Assembly (NCBI GenBank): GCA_963785125.1
Contig: CAWATU010000007.1
Span: forward strand, 806,001-870,000
DNA length: 64,000 nucleotides
Reading direction: 5' to 3'
DNA from: QHXN01 sp963785125
GTDB taxonomy: Bacteria > Acidobacteriota > Blastocatellia > Pyrinomonadales > Pyrinomonadaceae
Within the stretch, counting starts at the first letter, position 1; the number at the start of each line of letters is the position of its first letter. The notes beneath the pieces are model-generated. The model was not told the origin of the DNA and ran no database searches. It saw only the letters and a program-made list of their open reading frames with translations. The translations under genes were made by a program, and so were the position numbers. Of this stretch, positions 1 to 6,463 are shown piece by piece.

Positions 1-1
1 T

Positions 2-901
2 TTCATTCCGCCGCCGGAGATTCGTGAACTGAGGGAGTTGGTGCGGTATCGCCAGACGCTGATCAAAGAGCAGGTCGCGGTCGCGAACCGGGTGCAGAAG
101 TTGGTCGAGTCGGGCAACATCAAGTTGGCGCAGGTCGCTTCCGACGCGCTCGGCCTCTCCGGGCGTGCGATGCTGCGGGCGCTGGCCGCAGGCGAGACGG
201 ACGCGGCGAAGTTAGCTGGGATGGCACGCGGGCGGCTGCGGGCGCGGGAGGCGGAGTTGCGGCGCGCCTTGGAGGGGCGACTCACCGCGGCGCAGCGCTT
301 CGTCCTCGGGGAGTTGCTTGGACGCTACGACGAGTTGGAGGCTGCCATCATGCGCGCCAGCGCGCAGATCACACGGGAGGTGGCCGAGAGCAATGACCCT
401 TTTGTGCCGGAGGCGCTGAAGTTGCTCCAGACGATACCGGGGGTAGGTGAGCGCCTGGCCGAGACGATCATCGCCGAGATCGGGGTCGAGATGGGTCGCT
501 TTGCCACGGACGCCCACTTGGCGAGTTGGGCCGGGATGTGTCCGGGCAATAACGAGTCGGCCGGCAAGCGCAAGAGCGGCAAGACGACGAAGGGGAGTGT
601 CTACTTACGCGCGGCGCTGGTGCAGGCGGCGTGGGCGGCCTCGCACACCAAGCAGACCTATTTGGCGGCGCAGTATCGGCGGCTCGTCAAGCGGATGAGC
701 AAGAAGAAGGCGCTGGTGGCGGTGGGGCACAGCCTGTTGGTGATCGTCTATCATGTGCTGAAGAACCGGGCGAGCTATCAGGAGCTTGGCGGCGACTACT
801 TCGACCGCCAGCACGTCGAGGTGCAGCGAGCGCGGCTCATCCGTAAGCTGGAAACGCTGGGTCTAAAGGTCACGGTCGAGGAGTTACCGCAAGCCGCATA
901 G
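2..901 (+). CDS. IS110-family transposase, 5' end outside the window
   Basis: The frame is open from base 2 with no start, so the N-terminus (the DEDD catalytic domain) is cut off by the window edge. What remains is the helical linker and the C-terminal Transposase_20 (IS116/IS110/IS902) domain, recognisable by LLQTIPGVGERLAETIIAEI followed by FATDAHLASWAGMCPGNNES and a KTTKGSVYLRAALVQAAWAA block. These elements usually lack terminal inverted repeats and target duplications, and I see none here. The downstream end lies within about 30 bp of the stop, directly against an IS3-type element whose left inverted repeat is missing, so this IS probably landed in or deleted that repeat. The C-terminal domain looks intact; whether the protein is active cannot be judged. 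Confidence 0.93.
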   Translation, partial: FIPPPEIRELRELVRYRQTLIKEQVAVANRVQKLVESGNIKLAQVASDALGLSGRAMLRALAAGETDAAKLAGMARGRLRAREAELRRALEGRLTAAQRFVLGELLGRYDELEAAIMRASAQITREVAESNDPFVPEALKLLQTIPGVGERLAETIIAEIGVEMGRFATDAHLASWAGMCPGNNESAGKRKSGKTTKGSVYLRAALVQAAWAASHTKQTYLAAQYRRLVKRMSKKKALVAVGHSLLVIVYHVLKNRASYQELGGDYFDRQHVEVQRARLIRKLETLGLKVTVEELPQAA

Positions 902-931
902 CTCCCCTTACCCACTATTTTCATAACAGGG

Positions 932-955
932 TGGTATCCTTGCCAAAGGATACCA
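932..955 (+). promoter_or_regulatory. Hairpin that would hide the orfA ribosome-binding site
   Basis: TGGTATCCTT (932-941) pairs perfectly with AAGGATACCA (946-955) around a 4-nt loop. The right arm contains the AAGGA Shine-Dalgarno of orfA, whose ATG is at 959. Transcripts reading in from outside would form the full hairpin and mask the site, while a transcript starting inside would not. This is known for other insertion sequences (such as IS10 and IS50); its action here is inference. Confidence 0.5.
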
Positions 956-958
956 TCC

Positions 959-1279
959 ATGACCCTCAAGCGGCGTCAGTTCACCAAAGAGCTTAAGCTC
1001 CAGGTCATCCGCGAGATCGAAGCCGGGAAGAGCGTGGCTCAAGCCGCCCGTGAGCATCAACTCCATCCCAACACCATCCTCAAGTGGCGCAAGCTTCATC
1101 AGCAATACGCCGAGCGCGCCTTCTCGGGTCACGGCCAGACCTATAAAGATGAAGCGCGCATCGCCGAACTCGAACGCATGGTCGGGCAGTTGACGATGGA
1201 AAACGCGCTGCTAAAAAAAGCCTTGTCACGGCTCGAAGCCCACCAGCCGCCTCAGCCCGCCGCTGGAGGCAAGAAGTGA
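959..1279 (+). CDS. IS3-family transposase OrfA (helix-turn-helix)
   Basis: A 106-residue HTH_Tnp_1-type protein that binds the IS ends and, through frameshifting with orfB, supplies the N-terminus of the active transposase. The N-terminal helix-turn-helix is seen in FTKELKLQVIREIEAGKSVA and AAREHQLHPNTILKWRKLH, followed by a leucine-zipper-like segment (IAELERMVGQLTMENALLKK). The ATG at 959 has the SD AAGGA ten bases upstream. The stop overlaps the orfB GTG (GTGA at 1276-1279), the usual IS3 arrangement. Confidence 0.93.
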   Translation: MTLKRRQFTKELKLQVIREIEAGKSVAQAAREHQLHPNTILKWRKLHQQYAERAFSGHGQTYKDEARIAELERMVGQLTMENALLKKALSRLEAHQPPQPAAGGKK

Positions 1280-2151
1280 ACGCCGCCCTCACCCCGGAAG
1301 TCTCCGCCTTGTCAGTCGCCGCCCGCTGTCGCGTGCTGGAGTGGCCGCGCGCTAGCTGCTATCGGGCGGCCGCAAGCGCCGCGACCGCCGAAGCCGACAC
1401 CGAGTTGCGCCCGCTCGTGCAGCAGGTCGCTTTGGAGTGGCCCGCTTACGGCTACCGCCGCATCACGGCTGAACTCCGGCGGCGCGGCCAGAGTGTGAAC
1501 CGCAAGCGCGTCCTGCGCCTGATGCGCGAGGATAACCTGCTCTGCTTGCGCAAGCGGCGCTTCGTCCACACGACGAACTCCGATCACCGGCTGCCCGTCT
1601 ATCCGAACCTCGTACCGGGGCTGGCTGTCACACGATGCGACCGGCTGTGGGTCTCCGACATCACCTACATCCGGCTGCTGCGGGAGCTCATCTACCTGGC
1701 CGTTATCCTCGACGCTTTCAGCCGCCGTGTGATCGGCTGGGCACTGGAACGCTCCCTTGAAACGGAGTTGGCGCTCTCGGCGTTGCGGATGGCGCTTTCG
1801 ATGCGCGCCGTCACCGAAGAGTTAGTCCATCATTCAGACCGGGGCGTGCAGTACGCCTCGCTCTCGTACACGGCGTTGCTCAAAGAGCGCGGCATTCGCA
1901 TCAGCATGTCGCGCCGGGGTAATGCCTATGATAACGCGCAGGCGGAGAGCTTCATGAAGACGCTCAAGTACGAAGAAGTCTACCTGCGTGAGTACGAGAC
2001 GATGGCGGGGGCACGAGCTTCGATCAGCCATTTTCTCGAAGCGGTCTATAATCAGAAGCGGCTGCATTCAGCTCTCGGCTACATCCCGCCGGCAGAGTTC
2101 GAGCAGCGAAACATTCAACCCGTATCACCCCTGACCGCTTATCACTTTTAA
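1276..2151 (+). CDS. IS3-family transposase OrfB (rve/DDE), last residues replaced by a nested IS
   Basis: A DDE integrase-fold transposase. The HTH_21-like region (WPAYGYRRITAELRRRG) is followed by the catalytic core: first Asp in RLWVSDITYIRL, second Asp in HHSDRGVQYAS, Glu in NAYDNAQAESFMKTLKYEE, and the closing YNQKRLHSALGYIPPAEFE. Translation starts at GTG 1276, overlapping orfA by four bases. The natural end can be rebuilt: codons GTA TCA CCC (2122-2130) are duplicated at 3361-3369, where TAA follows, so the original protein ended ...QPVSP. At present it runs into the inverted repeat of the IS4-family element and ends in LTAYHF at 2151. The change lies outside the catalytic core. Confidence 0.93.
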   Translation: MNAALTPEVSALSVAARCRVLEWPRASCYRAAASAATAEADTELRPLVQQVALEWPAYGYRRITAELRRRGQSVNRKRVLRLMREDNLLCLRKRRFVHTTNSDHRLPVYPNLVPGLAVTRCDRLWVSDITYIRLLRELIYLAVILDAFSRRVIGWALERSLETELALSALRMALSMRAVTEELVHHSDRGVQYASLSYTALLKERGIRISMSRRGNAYDNAQAESFMKTLKYEEVYLREYETMAGARASISHFLEAVYNQKRLHSALGYIPPAEFEQRNIQPVSPLTAYHF

Positions 2152-3360
2152 GAGAGGAATAAAGAAGGGTTCATAGCCTGTGGTAGAAGTTTGGGTGTCG
2201 AAGCCAGCACTTTTACCGGAGACAGAGCCATGAACCCGCTGCGAAGATACCCCGTCCTCTCTTCTTTGTTAAGACCTTTCCGCCGCTCGCAACAGAAGAC
2301 CTGCGCCGCTGTAGTCGCTGCGCTGTGCCAGGCCGCCCAAGCCTCCAGCTTCGCCATTGCCGGCCAACTCTCTTGCCTCACCGACGTGCAACTCGGCAGT
2401 GCCCTGACGCGGCTCTACCGCTTCCTCCGAAACGACCGCTTCGACAACTGGCTCCTCACCGAGCAGATGTTGCGCCTGCTCGGCACGCGGCCGCAGCCCG
2501 TCCTGCTGGCGCTAGACTGGACGAGTTGGCAAGACCGCTTCTCGGTCTTGACGGCTGCGGTTTGCACGGGCACGCGCTCTATCCCCGTCGCCGTCTCGGC
2601 CTGCGTGAAGAGCCAACTTGCCCGCTCGCAGAACCTCTGGGAGGAGACCTTCCTCCGCCTCACAGTTGATCGCTTGCGAGCGGCAGGCGTCTCCGCCATC
2701 TGGCTCTGCGACCGCGGCTTCCATCGCGTCGCCTGGCTCGGGCGGCTCACGGAGTTCGAGCAGCAGTTCGTCGTCCGCCTCACGCGTGACGTAACGGTGC
2801 ATCTGCCCAAAGGGGCCTGCCTGCTCAAGAGTTTAGCCCTTGAGGAGGGCGAGCGGCGCGACTACGGCTGGGTCTGGGTGCGCTCGGACCGGTGGGTCAG
2901 AGTCCGGCTCATCGGCGTGTGGGCACAGGGAGCCAAAGAAGTCTGGTGGCTGGCGACGAACCTTGAGAACCGTGTCTCGAAGGTGGTCGCTTATTACGAC
3001 CGGCGGATGGGCATCGAGGAGCAGTTCCGTGACACGAAGGGCCATCGCTTCGGGGTCAAGCTGAGGTGGACGCAGTTCACGAGGCCCGAGTACGTCGAAC
3101 GCATGTACCTGCTCGTTGGCATCGCGCTGCTGTTATGGACGAGCGTCGGGAGGGCGGTCGAAGAGTCAGAGCCGAAGGTGAGGCTTACTGAGTCGGACGA
3201 AGGGCGCGCGACTCTCGCTGGCGCGCATCGGCTCTTACTACTGGCAGCAGATGAACAAACGACTGAGACTGACGGCTCAGTTCGTACGTGAGCACCTGCC
3301 GCCGCCGCACCTGAGAATGTTCAAGTGGCTGATGGCTCCCCAAAAGTGATAAGCGGTCAG
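2131..3360 (+). mobile_element. IS4-family insertion sequence nested in the IS3 orfB
   Basis: The element is bounded by perfect 19-bp inverted repeats CTGACCGCTTATCACTTTT (2131-2149) and its complement (3342-3360). It is flanked by a 9-bp direct duplication GTATCACCC (2122-2130 and 3361-3369). Total length is 1230 bp with one transposase reading frame. The exact duplication shows a simple, fairly recent transposition into the IS3 element. Confidence 0.95.
2230..3349 (+). pseudogene. IS4-family transposase, frameshifted near the C-terminus
   Basis: DDE transposase of the IS4 family. The ATG at 2230 is preceded by GGAGA at 2218-2222. The first catalytic Asp lies in LLALDWTSWQDRF, the second in IWLCDRGFHR, and the YREK-like Glu region is YYDRRMGIEEQFRDTKGHRFG. 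The uninterrupted frame ends at 3291 with an unlikely tail. The expected family tail (ARLSLARIGSYYWQQMNKRL onward) is encoded in the +1 frame, from about 3182 to the TGA at 3347-3349 at the inverted repeat. A one-base indel near 3150-3185 therefore probably breaks the gene; programmed shifting is not known to me for this group. Confidence 0.8.
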
Positions 3361-3405
3361 GTATCACCCTAACTGGTTGTCTCACTTTAGGGGTGCAGTC
3401 CACTG

Positions 3406-3630
3406 ACCGTCTCTCAAAAAACAGGCTCTCGCTCTTAATCGTTTAAGTTCTGTGATGCTGACTGCTTTTGGTTTAGATGAACCTTTTAGCTTTCTCAATG
3501 AGTTGGTATTTAGGAAATAAGTAGCCGGTATTCTCTGGGTGGTCTCCTACCTGCCGGATGTCTGTACAGGTCTTCACCATCTCCCTCACTTCATCTACTG
3601 GAATCGTGTAAGCCTCGGTCGGCGTCCCTA
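3406..3630. other. Remnant DNA between the IS3 right end and the IS630 element
   Basis: About 225 bp between two insertion sequences. On the minus strand an open stretch (3473 to 3630) reads TPTEAYTIPVDEVREMVKTC and onward, which looks protein-like. It has no start outside the IS630 repeat, and stops appear immediately on the far side of the IS (in the 4634-4660 complement). It could be the tail of a broken gene. No function recognised. Confidence 0.3.
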
Positions 3631-4631
3631 TTACGGTTTGCACTTGCATTGGCACTGTGAGTTGCGACACTCATAGGCCATGAGAGCCTACACGACTGAC
3701 CTCCGCGAGCGGATCGTCCTCGCCTACGAGCGCGGCGAAGGGACGCTCGATGAAGTGGCGGACATCTTCGAGGTCGGCCGCCGGACGGTGACCCGCCTCC
3801 TCCGGAAGTATCGCGCCGGGGAAGGTCTCTCGCCCCGGCCGCATGGCGGCGGCTACCCGGCCGCTCTGCGCGACAGGCACCTGACTCTGTGACGCGCGCG
3901 GGTGCTCGCAGCCCCCGACGCCACGCTGGCCGAGTTGGCGCACTACCTCAAGCGCAGAGCCAGAGTCGAAGTTCACCCGGCGACCGTCTGCCGGGCGTTG
4001 CAGCGGCTGGGGCTGCCTCGTAAAAAAAAGTCTGGCGGCGCTGGAGCGGGTCGAGTCGGAGCGGGAAGCCTTCCGGGAGCGGGTGGCGCACCTGGAGCGC
4101 GAGCGATTCGTCTTCACCGACGAGACGGGCTTTCACTTGGCGATGACGCGGGCTCACGGGCGCGCCCCCCGGGGCCAGCGCGTCGTGCAGCGCGTGCCGT
4201 GCCGGCGCGGCACCAGCGTCTCGCTGATCGGGAGCCTGGGGCTGCACGGGATGGTCTCGACGCTGGCGCTGAGCGGGGCGGTCGACACGCTCTGCTTCGA
4301 CGCCTTCGTGTCGAGTTGGCTGGCGCCGCGACTGCGGCGGGGTGACATCGTCCTGCTCGATAACCTGCGGGTACACCATGCCAGCCAGATCGAGGCGGCC
4401 GTGGCCGCGGTCAGGGCGGAGGTAATGTGGCTGCCGACCTATTCGCCGGACTTCTCGCCGATGGAGAACTGCTGGCTGAAGGTCAAGACGCTGGTGCGCG
4501 GGCGACAGCCGCGCACGCCCCAGAAGCTGGACACGGCGCTACGCGAAGCCATCGGGGCGGTGACGGCTGACGATATTGAAGCTTGGTTCACGCATTGCGG
4601 CTATTAGTGCCAATGCAAGTGCAAACCGTAA
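3631..4631 (+). mobile_element. IS630-family insertion sequence (copy 1)
   Basis: Perfect 26-bp inverted repeats begin TTACGGTTTGCACTTGCATT (3631-3656) and end with the complement (4606-4631). TA dinucleotides sit on both sides (3629-3630 and 4632-4633), the normal IS630 target duplication. It carries one transposase gene with an in-frame stop, so it is unlikely to be autonomous. Confidence 0.9.
3680..4607 (+). pseudogene. IS630-family transposase with an in-frame stop and an A8 frame change
   Basis: The N-terminal helix-turn-helix half starts at ATG 3680 (MRAYTTDLRERIVLAYERGE) and is cut by an in-frame TGA at 3890-3892. The same frame then resumes through VHPATVCRALQRLGLPRKKK. At an A8 run (4022-4029) the coding frame must change by +1 to reach the DDE half: FVFTDETGFHLAMT (Asp), IVLLDNLRVHHA (Asp), TYSPDFSPMENCWLKVK (Glu). 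The second IS630 in this window needs the same change at the same place, so the A8 shift is normal for this group. The TGA is the real lesion. Confidence 0.88.
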
Positions 4632-4633
4632 TA

Positions 4634-5054
4634 ATCATTACTTCTACGAGGCCCGCACAATCACCAACAGATTCAAAGAGTATCGTAATAAGCCCTATAA
4701 TAGAGATCAGGACGAAAAGCGGCTGCTGTCTGCAATGAAGAGCCGCCTCCCTCCTTTTCCGAGGTAGCTAGGCGACTCGACCATAAGAGAGATTTTGTGC
4801 GAAAGAAGTTTCCTGAGTTGTCGAAAGCAGTAGCCTCCCGTTACCTGCGTTACACGAAAGTTCTGCGTAAGGAGAAAGCAGAGAAGCTTCGTCACGCAAT
4901 CAGAGAAGCGATAAAGCAACTCTCAGCTTCAGGCTTATATGCTTCGGAAGCGAGAGTAAAGAATCTCGTTAAACGAGACCTGCCTAACCCCGGTCGGGAT
5001 ATCCACTTCAAACAAGCGCTGCGGGAAGTGAAGGCGGAGGTTGGGCTGGCGTAG
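4634..5054 (+). pseudogene. TniQ/TnsD-like C-terminal fragment
   Basis: Two plus-strand pieces follow the IS630 element: one ending RFKEYRNKPYNRDQDEKRLL...PPFPR at about 4767, and an 85-residue open frame from GTG 4797. The latter has the layout seen at the C-terminus of TnsD/TniQ-type target-selection proteins: a basic helical part (KLRHAIREAIKQLSASGLYA), then SEARVKNLVKRDLP, then HFKQALREVKAEVGL. I read this as the tail of a lost tniQ-like gene, lying outside the intact transposon and therefore from an older one. The match is by pattern memory only. Confidence 0.4.
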
Positions 5055-5106
5055 TCAGCCGTCATCTTTCCGGACACACTTTTGTACAAACCCGCCATTT
5101 TTTAGT

Positions 5107-5172
5107 GGAAACATAAGTTTGCCGCGCGTTATTGGAAGCATAACTTTGCCGCTCCGGCAAAGTTATGCTTCC
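5107..5172. repeat. Triplicate 18-bp repeat forming a perfect hairpin, possible old transposon end
   Basis: GGAAGCATAACTTTGCCG (5134-5151) is followed after CTC by its exact complement (5155-5172), giving an 18-bp stem with a 3-nt loop. A third, 16/18 copy GGAAACATAAGTTTGCCG lies 27 bp upstream at 5107-5124. No T-tract follows on either strand. The cluster sits between the TniQ-like fragment and the left target duplication of the large transposon, and the DNA beside it ends ...GCCGACA/CACA. It may be the eroded end of an earlier Tn7-like element, or a processed downstream structure of dcd. Confidence 0.55.
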
Positions 5173-5191
5173 AGTCGCAAGCCGACACAAA

Positions 5192-5325
5192 TGTAGGTTC
5201 GCGCATAAGCTGAAAATTCCCTTCACGGAAATCAACAACTTACGAGCTGTATTCGCTCATAAAGTGAAAAAGTTTTCGCGCATAAAGTGGAAATATCCAG
5301 CGTTTTTCGCGCATATCATGAAATT
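5192..5325 (+). repeat. Transposon left end with four spaced TnsB-type sites
   Basis: Four plus-strand repeats share a CATAA(A/G)NTGNAAA core: GCGCATAAGCTGAAAA (5201-5216), CGCTCATAAAGTGAAAA (5254-5270), GCGCATAAAGTGGAAA (5278-5293) and a weaker CGCGCATATCATGAAATT (5308-5325). Wide, uneven spacing (54, 23 and 31 bp) is how Tn7 left ends look. Binding by the TnsB encoded here is inferred. Confidence 0.85.
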
Positions 5326-5405
5326 TTCTGAAGACATGAATATTTTCATAGTGGCTTTGAGCCAATGTCAAAGTTCACGATGAGAATTAGTGCATACGGG
5401 TTTCC

Positions 5406-5579
5406 TTAGCGCCAATTTCCAAACAGAACAAACGGTGACCAATAATAAGGATGAGCAAACGGCGGTTTGCTGGTCTTCCTGTAGAGCGATGCGTATTCTT
5501 CTGAGATATGAACTGTGGTGTCTCGCGTCTGATCGCCGCGGCGCTTTTCACCTTTGAGCTCAACCACGATGTGCGGTCC
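5406..5579 (-). pseudogene. C-terminal fragment of a CHAT-domain protease
   Basis: A 57-codon minus-strand frame ends at TAA (5406-5408) with KPPFAHPYYWSPFVLFGNWR. This is the characteristic last strand of CHAT (caspase-like) domains, which end in variants of HPYYWAPFVLxGDW. The catalytic His/Cys region is absent, and a stop lies just upstream at about 5580, so only the tail survives. CHAT proteins act as proteolytic effectors in bacterial conflict systems; this suggests a lost defence module at the left end of the transposon. No start codon or ribosome site belongs to it. Confidence 0.65.
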
Positions 5580-5590
5580 CACTCACGGAC

Positions 5591-6022
5591 TTGTATGCGC
5601 CCGTTTACGAGACGACACCCGGTCAACTGATCGAGGCTGCGTTCGGCGAACCGCAATGGCACTACGGTGATGGCTTCAAGTCCGTGCCTCAAGCCAAGCG
5701 CCTTTTCCCTGAGCCGCCGAAGCCCGAGCCGGATAAGAAGGCCGAGCAGCGTACGTCGAGGAAGAAGCGCAAAGGCGGGCAGCATGCCGATCCGAACGGC
5801 AGAATCAATGCTGTCTGCAAAATTCACGGATGCGAGAAGCGGAAGAATGGCAGGTCAAAGAGCGGACAGCAGCTCTGGCGTTGCGGACTCTGCCATGCCG
5901 GCAAGCCAGCCGGCACACACAAAGGGGCATCCGCCCGCCGCACGAAAGGTTACAAGCACGTCCCGCTCGGAGAAAGACCCTGCTGCGTTAAGTGCCACGG
6001 CGGGACGCCGTTTTTTGTTTGA
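5591..6022 (+). CDS. Small cysteine-rich protein of unknown function
   Basis: A 143-residue frame starting MYAPVYETTPGQLIEAAFGE, with a proline/lysine-rich middle (PEPPKPEPDKKAEQRTSRKK) and a C-terminal half containing CKIHGC, WRCGLCHAG and PCCVKCHGG. These could form one or two small zinc ribbons of the sort seen in transposase accessory or DNA-binding proteins. The stop lies just past a strong hairpin and T-run (5997-6016), which would act as its terminator but also means the last codons are inside it. There is no clear Shine-Dalgarno at ATG 5591. It may equally be a fragment; no family recognised. Confidence 0.35.
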   Translation: MYAPVYETTPGQLIEAAFGEPQWHYGDGFKSVPQAKRLFPEPPKPEPDKKAEQRTSRKKRKGGQHADPNGRINAVCKIHGCEKRKNGRSKSGQQLWRCGLCHAGKPAGTHKGASARRTKGYKHVPLGERPCCVKCHGGTPFFV

Positions 6023-6209
6023 TTCCGCCTATTGCTATCACTTCGCTATCTACTTTTACAACGCATAGCAACTTGCATCTGTCTGCTTTTCTAAGTAAAT
6101 CGCCTTTAACTTTGCCTTGTTTACGCAGCATCGCCGCGAAGCTGGTGCGAACCGACTCAGCAATTTCAGTGCGTTGGATGATCTCATACTCGATTTTCAT
6201 TGGTATCAC
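5988..6209 (-). pseudogene. N-terminal fragment of a GNAT-like acetyltransferase
   Basis: The minus-strand frame begins at ATG 6209 or 6200 (MKIEYEIIQRTEIAESVRTS) and continues FAAMLRKQGKVKGDLLRKAD then RCKLLCVVKVDSEVIAIGGI. This is the beginning of the GNAT-type fold seen in small acetyltransferase-like proteins. After about 66 residues the reading frame ends artificially at the junction with the cysteine-rich frame and terminator, so the acetyl-CoA-binding half is missing. A remnant of earlier cargo. The family call is from the N-terminal pattern only. Confidence 0.5.
5997..6016 (+). terminator. Rho-independent terminator
   Basis: ACGGCG (5997-6002) pairs with CGCCGT (6006-6011) around GGA, and the right arm runs directly into TTTTT. 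The orientation is plus strand, so it would end transcription through the small cysteine-rich frame. Confidence 0.7.
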
Positions 6210-6394
6210 TTTCTACCAAGCTGCTACTGGCGTACCCGATTTCTCTGCGCTTATATTTTCGAGTGCAGCTATATCTTAAGGGAAGGAAGGGAGTTAATTG
6301 TCCGTTCGTACGGCTTCTCGTTGCGCGTAATGAAACTACAAGCAGGATCGACAGCGCCGGTTCTCCCGGCTGCGCGTCGGCTTGGATCGAACCG

Positions 6395-6423
6395 CACCTG
6401 CCTGCGGGCCCTGGCAGCAGGTG
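6395..6423. repeat. GC-rich inverted repeat downstream of the EAD operon
   Basis: CACCTGC (6395-6401) and GCAGGTG (6417-6423) bracket a GC-rich centre that can pair further. It lies about 40 bp beyond the last stop of the minus-strand EAD operon and may end its transcript, but no T-tract follows. The rest of 6210-6463 holds nothing I can name. Confidence 0.35.
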
Positions 6424-6463
6424 CCCGGGGATCACCCAGCGGTGAAAGTTCACAGCGTTCCTC

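Larger units (their letters stand above)
931..3402 (+). mobile_element. IS3-family element, left end missing, split by an IS4-family element
   Basis: It contains orfA, orfB and a right end reading ...GTTGTCTCACTTTAGGGG then TGCAGTCCA (about 3377-3402). No matching left repeat (TGGACTGCACCCC...) occurs between the IS110 gene and orfA, so the left end appears lost. The last 33 bp of the element are separated from orfB by a 1230-bp IS at 2131-3360. The coordinates given are the surviving extent including the nested element. Confidence 0.75.

Noticed and set aside
3473..3670. Possible 65-codon minus-strand gene beginning MSQLTVPMQV
   Set aside because: Its first 14 codons are the IS630 inverted repeat, and beyond the IS the frame meets stops at once. 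At most it is the tail of a broken gene.
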